From the NCBI GenBank assembly GCA_041166745.1, contig JBEEGH010000033.1, forward strand, positions 62,001 to 126,000: a DNA stretch of 64,000 bases, read 5' to 3'. The notes under the pieces are model-generated. The model ran no database searches and was not told where the DNA came from. It saw nothing but the letters and a program-made list of their open reading frames with translations. The stretch comes from DASUCS01 sp041166745. GTDB taxonomy: Bacteria; Actinomycetota; Acidimicrobiia; Acidimicrobiales; JACDCH01. The translations under genes and the position numbers were made by a program. Shown here piece after piece: positions 7,590-15,562 of this stretch (positions are counted from its first letter, which is position 1; each line of letters opens with the position of its first letter).

Positions 7590-9643
7590 TTGAGAGCTTC
7601 CTTCGCGGCGGTGGCCGAGCCGTTGCCGTTGGCGCGGCCGAGAACCGTCTCTGCGAATGCCGTCGGGCGCAGCTCGGCTGTCGGCTCGGCCACCGGCTCC
7701 GCCGCTCGCTGTCGGATCGCGTCGTACTCCTTGCGGCCGGCGGCGGTGATCCACACGGGGATGCGCCGAAGCACGCCGATGAGGCCACCGGGTAGCCGCC
7801 CGAGGAACAGGGCCGCGATGCCGAGGAAGAAGACCGACGCCTGGATGTCCTGATCGATGGCCACCGGCAGCATGACGTAGATGACGGCCGCGAGAACCGC
7901 GCCGCCGAGGCTCGAGATGCCGGCAACGGTGATGGCAACGAACCAGAACAAGCTGAACACCGGGTTGAACAGTTGGACGTCCCACGCGCCGTTCGCCATC
8001 GACAGCAGGGCGCCGCCGAGACCGGCGATGAACGAGCTGCCCGCGAAGATGAAGAGCTTGTAGCGGCGCAGGTCGATGCCGACGGCCTTCGCCGCCGTCT
8101 CTGAGTCGCGCATCGCGCCGAGAATGCGACCGAGCCGCCCGCTGCGCAGGTTGTTGGCCAGCAGGAACGCGAGCGCAGCAACGGCCAGTTCGAAGAAGTA
8201 GAGGCTCTTCTTCGACGTGAGCTCGAGGCCGAAGAGCGAGGGCAGATGCACGACGAGCCCGGTCGAGCCTTTGCCCGAGAAGAGACCGCTGTTGAAGACG
8301 AACCGGTCGATGAGCAGACCGAGGCCGAGCGTGGTGAGTCCGAGGAACAGTCCCTTGCGCCGCAGTGCGGGGAAGCCGGCGAGGATTCCCGCAAACATCG
8401 CTGCGCCCGCCCCCACGAACATCGCGATGATCACCGGCAGGTGCAGCCCGTTGACGGCTCGCGCGGTGAAGAACGCACCCAGACCCGCGATTGACGCTTG
8501 CCCCAAGGAGATGTGGCCAGAGAACCCAGTGATGCACACGATCGAGGTGAAGATCACGGCCATCGCGACCATCACGAGCGCATAGCTCATGTTGGTGTCG
8601 CTCAAGAACGCGGGAAGCGCGAGCGCGGCGGCCGCGGTCAACAGCACGCCGATCACGCTGCTCGGCCGCAACCGACCCCCGCTGCCGATGTCAGCGGCCA
8701 CGATGCCCTGCCCGGTCGGTGCCGACTCGCCGACCTCGTCGAGGGTTCGGTACGCGATGAGCGCGACGAACAGGATCACGACGGACCAGTTGCCGAGCAG
8801 CTGGCGGTAGTAGTCGTGCAACGTACCCGTCTCGCCGAACGGATCGAAGCTCGCGAGAAGGTCATGGGTCGCACCGAACAACAGCAGCCCGGACGCCAGC
8901 GCGACGGGCAAGCTCACGAGCCGCGCCACCACCGCGACTCCGGTCATCTCGATGCCGAAGAAGAGGATTCGGATCGGCGAAAGTGCGGCATCCTGACCGG
9001 CGAGCAACACGCCGGTGAGCGCCGCCAGTCCGCAGCCGATCGCCCAGGCCACCATCGCGACGCGGTTCGCGTCGATCGTCGAGAGCTCCGCGAGCTCGCG
9101 GCGATCGACCACCGCTTGGATCTGCGTGCCGAGGAACGTGAAACGGAACAGGACGTAGAGGGCGCCGGCAATGATCACAACGGCGGAGAAGAACGCGACC
9201 TGCTGCGTGTCGAAGCCGATGCTGCCGATCTCGTATCGGTGCTGCGGCCACAAGCGGGGCACCGGCTGCTTGTTGTTGCCCCGTGTCTCCCCGCCCCAGA
9301 TGGAGAAGACGAGGCCGTAGAACAACACGAGCACGCCGAGGTTGGCGACCAATTTCTCAGAGGTACTCGCCCGCCGACGCTGGAGCGAGCGGAACACGAA
9401 GCGTTCGAGCAGCACTCCGATGCCGGGGCCGACGATGAGTAGGACGAACGGCGCGGAGATCCACAGCGGGATGTTCCACACCCCGTTCATCTGCCACAAC
9501 AGGTACGCGGCGAAGAGCCCGATCGTGAAGTGCGCGAGATTGAACACACCCGTCGCCTTGTAGGTGAGCACGATGCCCATGCCCCCGATGGCGTACACCG
9601 ACCCGGCGAAGATGCCGATGAGGATGATCTGGACGTAGTGCAC
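7586..9643 (-). CDS. Fused LivH-LivM branched-chain amino acid-type ABC permease
   Basis: One 685-aa protein carries both permease halves. Residues 1 to about 300 are LivH-like (GSVYAIGGMGIVLTYKATGVFNLAH) and about 330-640 are LivM-like (GFSGHISLGQASIAGLGAFF, with the conserved GxxGx-LGQA segment). Many transmembrane helices are visible. LivH and LivM are usually separate genes, though fusions are known in this transporter class. The C-terminal tail of about 40 residues is Ala/Glu rich and probably cytoplasmic. Start GTG 9643 gives the classic LivH N-terminus; a GTG at 9676 is possible but would overlap the upstream gene. Coupled to livG by a GTGA overlap. Confidence 0.9.
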   Translation of the reverse strand: MHYVQIILIGIFAGSVYAIGGMGIVLTYKATGVFNLAHFTIGLFAAYLLWQMNGVWNIPLWISAPFVLLIVGPGIGVLLERFVFRSLQRRRASTSEKLVANLGVLVLFYGLVFSIWGGETRGNNKQPVPRLWPQHRYEIGSIGFDTQQVAFFSAVVIIAGALYVLFRFTFLGTQIQAVVDRRELAELSTIDANRVAMVAWAIGCGLAALTGVLLAGQDAALSPIRILFFGIEMTGVAVVARLVSLPVALASGLLLFGATHDLLASFDPFGETGTLHDYYRQLLGNWSVVILFVALIAYRTLDEVGESAPTGQGIVAADIGSGGRLRPSSVIGVLLTAAAALALPAFLSDTNMSYALVMVAMAVIFTSIVCITGFSGHISLGQASIAGLGAFFTARAVNGLHLPVIIAMFVGAGAAMFAGILAGFPALRRKGLFLGLTTLGLGLLIDRFVFNSGLFSGKGSTGLVVHLPSLFGLELTSKKSLYFFELAVAALAFLLANNLRSGRLGRILGAMRDSETAAKAVGIDLRRYKLFIFAGSSFIAGLGGALLSMANGAWDVQLFNPVFSLFWFVAITVAGISSLGGAVLAAVIYVMLPVAIDQDIQASVFFLGIAALFLGRLPGGLIGVLRRIPVWITAAGRKEYDAIRQRAAEPVAEPTAELRPTAFAETVLGRANGNGSATAAKEALK

Positions 9644-9647
9644 AGAG

Positions 9648-10199
9648 TTATGGAGCTTCGACCAGCGACGGCTCACACAGCGGACACGGAGTGAGCTGAC
9701 GTTTCACGATCGTCGACGGCGCGAGCATCGCCGAGCCGGCCTTCGAAGTAACCATCGAGCACTCCGGTCGGTGATACATGTCTGACCCTGCGAGCGAGAC
9801 GTACGCCTGCCCATTCGTGGCGGTCGCGGTCGCCGTCTCAGTCGTGGACGGGGGGGCTGGCGCATCTGGACGCGACAGCAGCACCTGATGCAGCTCGTTC
9901 ACCATGCGCTCGAGCCGGTCGAGCCGCCCGGAGTCCTTCCGCAGCTCCTCGGTGGCCAAGAAGTACGCACCGAACACCGCGAGGAACACGCCGAAGATGC
10001 CGCCGGAGACGACGTACGGGATCTGCTTGGCGACGGTTGGTGTTCCCGACACACCGATCCAGCCGAAGAGGATGAACAGCGCCGCGACGGCGAGCAGGAT
10101 CCAGCCGATGACCGGCCGCGTTGCTTTGCCGACCCAGCGCCAGAAGAGCGCGGGATCGGGAAGGTCGTCATCCACGGGATGAGCGGGCTCGATTGCCAT
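9648..10199 (-). CDS. Membrane protein with C-terminal Cys/His metal-binding-like segment
   Basis: An uncharacterised 183-aa protein. Two hydrophobic helices (about 25-50 and 60-85, GWILLAVAALFILFGW and GGIFGVFLAVFGAYFL) are followed by a short coiled-coil-like segment (LDRLERMVNELHQVLL) and an Ala/Thr linker. The C-terminus carries YHRPECSMV and, about 20 residues later, CPLCEP; His and three Cys could bind a zinc ion, as in Ada-like and thermonuclease-associated tails. ATG 10199 has AAGGAG upstream. It lies between a secreted protein gene and livHM on the same strand, so it may be co-transcribed with the importer. No function is assigned. Confidence 0.7.
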   Translation of the reverse strand: MAIEPAHPVDDDLPDPALFWRWVGKATRPVIGWILLAVAALFILFGWIGVSGTPTVAKQIPYVVSGGIFGVFLAVFGAYFLATEELRKDSGRLDRLERMVNELHQVLLSRPDAPAPPSTTETATATATNGQAYVSLAGSDMYHRPECSMVTSKAGSAMLAPSTIVKRQLTPCPLCEPSLVEAP

Positions 10200-10213
10200 G
10201 AATGGGCTCCTTG

Positions 10214-11668
10214 TCAGGCCTTCGAGAGGCCCGGTAGTCGCGCCGGAAGGACAAGCTTCGGCGCGATGCACATCCCGAAGGCCGCAAGCGTGAACGCGAG
10301 ATACAGCCATCGCAGATCGAATGTCAGGCCCAAGAAGCTGGCCTGCGCGGGGCTGCCGGCGTCGCCGGCGGGAGCAAGCGCGGCGGCCGGCGTGCTGGCC
10401 GTGCCTCCGGTGAAGCCACTCGGAGTTCCGGTGGGCTGGGCCGCAGCGAAGGTCGGCGTGATGCCGCTCGACGAGCCGCTCGACAGTGAGAAGTTACGAG
10501 CAAGCGCTCGACTGGCGACCGACGCGAGGTTGTAGCGGACGAAGTACACGCCGTTGATGGAGGGCGACGTGTGGGTGATCGGGTTCGGCGGCGGCGGGGG
10601 CAGGGTGGGCGCGTTGTCCACCGGCTGGGTGTAGTCGATGACGACGCCTTGGGACTGGGCCGTCATGAAGCCCTTTGCATCGGGGCCGTTCGTGGCACCG
10701 ACGAGTCGCATCGAGAGGCCCGTGCCCTGGAGCGCATCGGTGTCCGGCTGGCCATCGGGATGGATGCCCTTGTCGTCGATCGTCGCCGGCCGGCCGAGGA
10801 CCTTGGCTCCCTGCACCGTCGTCGACGAGGTGCCGATGGCGTCGCCTTCCGGGGTGAAATGCACGTCGGCGAGCGACGTGATCGAGTCGATGGTGACGAG
10901 GCCGCCGATGAACCGCACCCCGTTCAATCGCGACTCGGCGTGTGACACGGTCGCCGCACCGTCGAAGAGATTCGCCGTAGTCGACTGGATCGATCCGACG
11001 TTGAACAGCGATGTGTCGAGCGGCTGTCCGCCGTTCGCGGCAAGGAGTGCAGTGGCGACATCGGGTGGCAGCGGCAACCCGCCCGTGTTGCCAGATGGGA
11101 GTGGTGCGATCCTCAGCCCGTTCATGGTCGAGTCGGTCAGCGAGGTTCCGTCCTCGTCGATGTGGGCATGGGCCGTTGCGCCTTCGCCGTCGACTTGAGC
11201 GGTCGGGTCGCCGAAGCTGACACTCCCGTCGGTGCTCTTGTCCGGTGAGAAGCCATCGGCCTGCGCGATGAAGGGCCACTTCGCCGATGTGCAAGCGTCG
11301 AACACGGGCTGCAGCCCTGAGCTCGGGAAGAACCCCGACAAGACGGGACAGGCGTTGGCCGGGCCCTGTGTCGCGCCGTTGCCCGGGTCGGCGACCGTCG
11401 CCTTTGCCGCCGGCCCGTTCGACGAGCTCATCGACGACACGCCGGTCACGAACTGCATGTGGAACGTGTCCTTGATCGGCGTGAGCCCGCCCTCTTGGTC
11501 CGGGACGTAGTCGACACCGACGGCGTTGGTCGCCGTACTGAAGATCTTGGGCCTGGGCGGTGCGGTCTGCGCGCTGGCGCCGTACGGAATCAGGGCCGCG
11601 ACGAATGCGAGCACGGCCGCGCCGAAGCACGAGCGCGACAACAATCTGCGGACCGACGCCCCCGTCAC
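10214..11668 (-). CDS. Secreted/cell-wall hypothetical protein with C-terminal membrane anchor
   Basis: A 484-aa protein with no recognised catalytic domain. An N-terminal signal peptide (hydrophobic AAVLAFVAALIPYGASA, cleavage near residue 34) precedes a Ser/Thr/Gly-rich extracellular body. A C-terminal hydrophobic helix (LRWLYLAFTLAAFGMCIAP, about 449-467) and a basic tail look like a sortase-independent anchor. GTG 11668 is supported by the upstream GGGAGGGGG. It is first in a minus-strand run leading into the LivHMGF importer, so a surface role linked to uptake is conceivable but unproven. Two further large secreted unknowns lie at 55770-58275. Confidence 0.65.
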   Translation of the reverse strand: MTGASVRRLLSRSCFGAAVLAFVAALIPYGASAQTAPPRPKIFSTATNAVGVDYVPDQEGGLTPIKDTFHMQFVTGVSSMSSSNGPAAKATVADPGNGATQGPANACPVLSGFFPSSGLQPVFDACTSAKWPFIAQADGFSPDKSTDGSVSFGDPTAQVDGEGATAHAHIDEDGTSLTDSTMNGLRIAPLPSGNTGGLPLPPDVATALLAANGGQPLDTSLFNVGSIQSTTANLFDGAATVSHAESRLNGVRFIGGLVTIDSITSLADVHFTPEGDAIGTSSTTVQGAKVLGRPATIDDKGIHPDGQPDTDALQGTGLSMRLVGATNGPDAKGFMTAQSQGVVIDYTQPVDNAPTLPPPPPNPITHTSPSINGVYFVRYNLASVASRALARNFSLSSGSSSGITPTFAAAQPTGTPSGFTGGTASTPAAALAPAGDAGSPAQASFLGLTFDLRWLYLAFTLAAFGMCIAPKLVLPARLPGLSKA

Positions 11669-11754
11669 GTCCCCCTCCCTTCCCGTGTGTTGGATGCATC
11701 ATTCGACACGGTGGGTCCAGCTCCCTGGTCAGGGTACTTCTGAAGGCCATCAGC

Positions 11755-11760
11755 TACCGT
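11755..11760 (+). promoter_or_regulatory. Candidate -10 element for a leaderless transcript
   Basis: TACCGT ends 6 nt before the ATG at 11767, with no Shine-Dalgarno. The surrounding 98-bp intergenic stretch (11669-11766) holds only this and the diverging start of the secreted-protein gene. Confidence 0.4.
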
Positions 11761-11766
11761 CCGCCG

Positions 11767-12825
11767 ATGGCTCTTCGTGTCATCCAGTGGAGTACCGGCC
11801 ATGTCGGAATCCACGCCCTGCGCGGCATCATCCGCCATCCCGACCTCGAGCTCGTCGGGCTCTGGGTGCACAGCGCCGACAAGGCCGGGCGCGACGCCGG
11901 CGACCTGTGCGATCTGCCGAATACCGGCGTGGCCGCCACCAACGACATCGATGCGCTCCTTGCGCTCGATGCCGATTGTGTCTGTTACACCGCAACTGCC
12001 GATCTGCGCCCCTGGGAGGCGGTGGACGACATCGCTCGGATCCTGGCGTCGGGCGCAAATGTCGTGTCGAGCTCGCTCGTGCAGCTGCTCCACCCGAAGA
12101 CCGCCGACAAGGCGATGGTCGAACGGCTCGAGGCTGCGTGTCTGGAGGGTGGTACGTCGTGCTTCTTCTCCGGCATCGACCCGGGCTTTGCCAACGACCT
12201 GCTTCCGATCGCGCTGACCAGCGCGTGCGAGCGCGTCGACTCCGTGCGCGTGCTGGAGATCCTCAACTACGACACGTACGACCAGCCCGAGGTGCTGTTC
12301 GGCACGATGGGCTTCGCGCAGCCGCTCGATCACACACCGCTGCTGCTGTTCCCCGGCGCGCTCTCGTACGCGTGGGGAGGCGCGATCGGCCAGATCGCCG
12401 AGTCGCTCGGTGTCGAGGTCGAGGAGATCCGCGAGACGCACGAGAAGGCCAGCCTCGACCACGACGTCTCGCTCGCCGTCGGCGAGGTGCCGGCGGGCAC
12501 GATGGCCGGATTGCGATTCGAGGTGCAAGGCATCGTGAGCGGCCGCGCGGCGATCGTGATCGAGCACGTGACGCGGCTCGACGACGCAGTTGCTCCCGAG
12601 TGGCCGCAGGGCAACGGTTACCGGATCGAGATCAAGGGATCGCCGTCGTTCACCGTCGAGCTCGAGATGGAAGGCGAGGACGGCGACCACAACACGGGTG
12701 GGCTCATCGCCACAGCGATGCGCATCATCAATGCGATGCCGTCGGTGTGCGCCGCGTCGCCGGGAATGCTGTCGTCCTTCGATCTCCCCCTCTACGGCGC
12801 CAACCACCTGATGCCCACGACCTGA
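11767..12825 (+). CDS. DapB-fold NAD(P)-dependent dehydrogenase-like protein
   Basis: A 352-aa protein of the dihydrodipicolinate reductase / 2,4-diaminopentanoate dehydrogenase-like group. The N-terminus RVIQWSTGHVGIHALRGII is the Rossmann dinucleotide loop (G-x-x-G variant typical of this group), and the C-terminal half (about 150-350) resembles the associated substrate-binding domain. It is too long and too divergent at the active site for a true lysine-pathway DapB. Such genes are abundant in mycobacteria and acidimicrobia next to fatty-acid or steroid genes, but their reactions are mostly unknown. Monocistronic by position: secreted-protein gene upstream divergent, hairpin 12828-12876 downstream. 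Confidence 0.8.
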   Translation: MALRVIQWSTGHVGIHALRGIIRHPDLELVGLWVHSADKAGRDAGDLCDLPNTGVAATNDIDALLALDADCVCYTATADLRPWEAVDDIARILASGANVVSSSLVQLLHPKTADKAMVERLEAACLEGGTSCFFSGIDPGFANDLLPIALTSACERVDSVRVLEILNYDTYDQPEVLFGTMGFAQPLDHTPLLLFPGALSYAWGGAIGQIAESLGVEVEEIRETHEKASLDHDVSLAVGEVPAGTMAGLRFEVQGIVSGRAAIVIEHVTRLDDAVAPEWPQGNGYRIEIKGSPSFTVELEMEGEDGDHNTGGLIATAMRIINAMPSVCAASPGMLSSFDLPLYGANHLMPTT

Positions 12826-12827
12826 CC

Positions 12828-12876
12828 GTTTGTGCGGTAATAACGTTCGTCCAGCGGCGAATAAAACCGCACAAAC
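12828..12876. terminator. Inverted repeat between convergent genes
   Basis: GTTTGTGCGGT (12828-12838) and ACCGCACAAAC (12866-12876) are perfect 11-bp arms around a 27-nt spacer, starting 3 bp after one stop and ending 12 bp before the convergent gene's stop. Position suggests a bidirectional terminator; there is no U-tract and the loop is long. Confidence 0.5.
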
Positions 12877-12887
12877 CCTGGAGGCGG

Positions 12888-13484
12888 TCACCAGGCGCTG
12901 CCGTGGATCCATTGGAGGGCGCGCTTGCGCTCCCACACGACGTACGGCTCGACGTCGCCCGGTGAGAGGCCGAGGTGAAGGTCCTCGTCACCGATGGCCG
13001 ACCCGAGCACCGTTGCAAGATCGAGAGCGGCGTACAGCTCCTCGGCGTCGCGCAACGTCGCGGCGGCCCGCAACTCGCCGGCATCGACGGCATCGCGGGC
13101 ATCGACGTCGTCCGTCGAGAGGTCGGGCATCACGCGCGTGACTTCGTCGCCGCACCCGCGATCGAAGTCGAGATCGTCGACGAGCGACAGCGCCCACAGC
13201 AGCGTGAACAACGACTCCACTTGCAGCTTGCGGGCCAGCTCCTCGACGTGGATGCCCTCCGACGCGTCGGCGAGGAACTCGCGCTCGTCGTCGGTCAACT
13301 GGTCGAGCAGCTCGTGCCGGCGGAGCCAGTCGAGCGCCGTCAGCGTCGGGAGCCCGTATGCGCAGCTGATGACGACGTTCAGCACGAGGGCGCGGTCGAG
13401 GACCTCCTCAGCGGAACGCAGCGCTCCTACGGGCGTATCCGGCAGGTCCTCGGGTGGCTTCCCGTACCCGAGGCGACGAGCCAT
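12888..13484 (-). CDS. DUF4272 domain-containing protein
   Basis: A 198-aa protein matching the DUF4272 pattern: RSAEEVLDRALVLNVVISCAYG near the N-terminus, a WLRRHELLDQLTDDEREFL segment, an LLWALSLVDDLDF stretch and the terminal WERKRALQWIHG. The family is widespread and uncharacterised; members often accompany toxin-immunity or stress loci, but nothing of that kind is adjacent here. I chose ATG 13484; a TTG at 13523 is possible. It diverges from hyuB across operator 13531-13556, so it could be under the same repressor, although the operator is 59 bp from its start. Confidence 0.75.
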   Translation of the reverse strand: MARRLGYGKPPEDLPDTPVGALRSAEEVLDRALVLNVVISCAYGLPTLTALDWLRRHELLDQLTDDEREFLADASEGIHVEELARKLQVESLFTLLWALSLVDDLDFDRGCGDEVTRVMPDLSTDDVDARDAVDAGELRAAATLRDAEELYAALDLATVLGSAIGDEDLHLGLSPGDVEPYVVWERKRALQWIHGSAW

Positions 13485-13530
13485 TTTGCGTGAGCGCTCC
13501 CTCACTCCCGTCAAGGATCCCAAGCTAGTC

Positions 13531-13556
13531 GTTACCTGACACGGGCGTCAGGTAAC
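13531..13556. promoter_or_regulatory. Palindromic operator, regulon site 2
   Basis: GTTACCTGAC at 13531-13540 mirrors GTCAGGTAAC at 13547-13556: perfect 10-bp arms with a 6-nt centre, the longest palindrome of the nine regulon sites. It lies 95 bp before hyuB and 47 bp from the DUF4272 start. Confidence 0.75.
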
Positions 13557-13650
13557 GTGTACCGACGGAACTCGCTGCCCGGCGGCCCTACACGGACGCT
13601 GTTGGGAGTTCCGTTGATCGGTACGCTTCAACCGGTTTACGGGGGTGAAC

Positions 13651-15465
13651 ATGAACGTCGATCTCGTGCAACTGGCTGGTCGGCGAGACCGCCTGGCCAC
13701 CAACCCGACGGTTGATCCGGTCACGGCAGAGGTGGTGCGGTCCTGCATGGAGACCGTGTGCTTCGAGATGGCCACCTACGTCTCGCGCACCGCCACCACT
13801 CCGATCCTCAACCAGTCGAATGAGCGCAACGCCACGATTCTCGACGCGAAGGGCCGGCTGGCCGCGCTGTCGGTCGGTATCCCCCAGTTCATGCTCACGT
13901 CGACGCTGCCCGTGCGCTTCGCGCTCGACTTCCTCGGCGCGGCCGAGTTCCGTGAAGGCGACGTGTTCTGCGCCAACGATCCGTACCACGGCGGTGGCCA
14001 CCTCCCCGACTACAACGTCTTCGCACCCGTGTACGCCGACGACCCGATCACGGGTGAGCGACGCATGGTGCTGATCGCGTCCATCCAATGTCATCACGGC
14101 GACACCGGCGGAGCGGTACCCGGCGGCTACAACGTGACCGCCAACGACATCTGGGGCGAAGGCGTGCGCTGGCCGGTGGTGAAGGTCGTCGACCGCGGCG
14201 AAGAGCGTCGCGACGTGCTCTACGCACTGGCCACCAACAATCGCCTACCGGACTACATCGGCGATCTGCGCGCTCAGATCGGCGCGGCGCAACTCGCGGC
14301 GCACCGGCTCGGCGACATCATCGATCGTTACACCCCGCGCGTCGTCGAAGAGTCGGTCGACTACATGATCGACTACGCGGCGCGACGGTTCCGTGAGGAA
14401 GTCCGCGCGTGGCCCGACGGTTCGTACGAGGCCGACGCCTATGTCGACCACGATCCGCTCGGCAACCTCGACGTGCACCTGCACGCGAAGATCACCGTCG
14501 CCGGCGATCGTCTCGTCATCGACTACACGGGCAGCGACACGCGGCCCGAGCTCCAGGCGTGGTCGACCTACGGGAACACGCGGGGCTACACCATCGCCCA
14601 GATCGCCGCGATGATGGATCCGGAGATCCCCAAGAACGAGGGGTTCTTCGACGCCATCGAGCTGGTGGTTCCGCCCGGCTGCGTCCTGAACCCGCCTCCA
14701 GGCAAACCCGTCTCTGCGGGCACGCATCATCCGGGCGCCGATGTCGGTGAGGTCATCGCCGTCGCGATGCAGAACGTGCTGCCGGACAAAGCGGTGCCGC
14801 AGACCTACAAGACCGGCATCCCCACGATCATCGTCGGCATCGATCCGCGTTCAGGCCAGACGTTCACCGATCACTCGGCGGAGGTCTACGCCGGTTGGTG
14901 CAACGCGGCGCGCGGCATGGATGCCTGGGGCGCGCAGGCCGCAGCATTCGGGAACCTGTGGAAGGCAACGGCGGAGATCAACGAGTCGCTGTATCCCCAC
15001 GTGCAATGGGAACGCGACTACCGCACCGATTCCGGCGGACCGGGCCAATGGCGCGGCCTGTGCGGAAGCCACTACGTGAAGGAAGTTCGGGTCGATGCCA
15101 AGGTGTACACGTACGTCGTCGGCATGAAGTACCCGATGCCCGGCATCTGCGGCGGCAAGCCGGGCGCGCCGAACAAGCTCACCATCCGTTACGAGTCCGA
15201 TGACCCGTTCGTGGTGAAGCACACCGCCGACTGGGTGCCGATGACCGCGGGCCAACGGCTGAACTACGACTACGGCGGCGGCGGCGGTTGGGGCAATCCC
15301 CTCGACCGCGATCCGCAGGCCGTGCTCGACGACGTCCTCGACGAGTACGTGTCGCTCGAGGGCGCCGAGCGCGACTACAGCGTCGTGCTCACCGGCTCGC
15401 TCGAAGACCTCACGCTCGCGGTCGACGTGGAGGCAACCGCCGCACTACGTGACTCGCGGCGTTGA
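13651..15465 (+). CDS. hyuB: Hydantoinase B / oxoprolinase-type subunit
   Basis: A 604-aa HyuB-family protein. Diagnostic segments are visible: DPVTAEVVRSCMETVCFEM at the N-terminus, the FCANDPYHGGGHLPDYNVFAPV metal/substrate region near residue 110, and the glycine-rich end YDYGGGGGWGNP. With HyuA it forms ATP-dependent amidohydrolases or carboxylases (N-methylhydantoinase, 5-oxoprolinase, acetone and acetophenone carboxylases). Order B then A with a 97-bp gap is normal for the family. The start is either ATG 13651 or GTG 13645, both near GGGGGTG. Operator site 2 upstream suggests control with the lipid-type genes, so an actual hydantoin substrate should not be assumed. Confidence 0.9.
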   Translation: MNVDLVQLAGRRDRLATNPTVDPVTAEVVRSCMETVCFEMATYVSRTATTPILNQSNERNATILDAKGRLAALSVGIPQFMLTSTLPVRFALDFLGAAEFREGDVFCANDPYHGGGHLPDYNVFAPVYADDPITGERRMVLIASIQCHHGDTGGAVPGGYNVTANDIWGEGVRWPVVKVVDRGEERRDVLYALATNNRLPDYIGDLRAQIGAAQLAAHRLGDIIDRYTPRVVEESVDYMIDYAARRFREEVRAWPDGSYEADAYVDHDPLGNLDVHLHAKITVAGDRLVIDYTGSDTRPELQAWSTYGNTRGYTIAQIAAMMDPEIPKNEGFFDAIELVVPPGCVLNPPPGKPVSAGTHHPGADVGEVIAVAMQNVLPDKAVPQTYKTGIPTIIVGIDPRSGQTFTDHSAEVYAGWCNAARGMDAWGAQAAAFGNLWKATAEINESLYPHVQWERDYRTDSGGPGQWRGLCGSHYVKEVRVDAKVYTYVVGMKYPMPGICGGKPGAPNKLTIRYESDDPFVVKHTADWVPMTAGQRLNYDYGGGGGWGNPLDRDPQAVLDDVLDEYVSLEGAERDYSVVLTGSLEDLTLAVDVEATAALRDSRR

Positions 15466-15562
15466 GCGCGTCAGTCGACTCGGAGGAGGGCGGCGCCGGT
15501 AAGTCGCCAGCGGCGGCGGCGCACGCGGAGCGGAGAGCCCCGTGGGCTCGGAGCGCAGCCAT

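Noticed and set aside
12828..12876. Integron attC-like site
   Set aside because: It lacks the GTTRRRY core and the gene order is chromosomal; a terminator between convergent genes explains it better.
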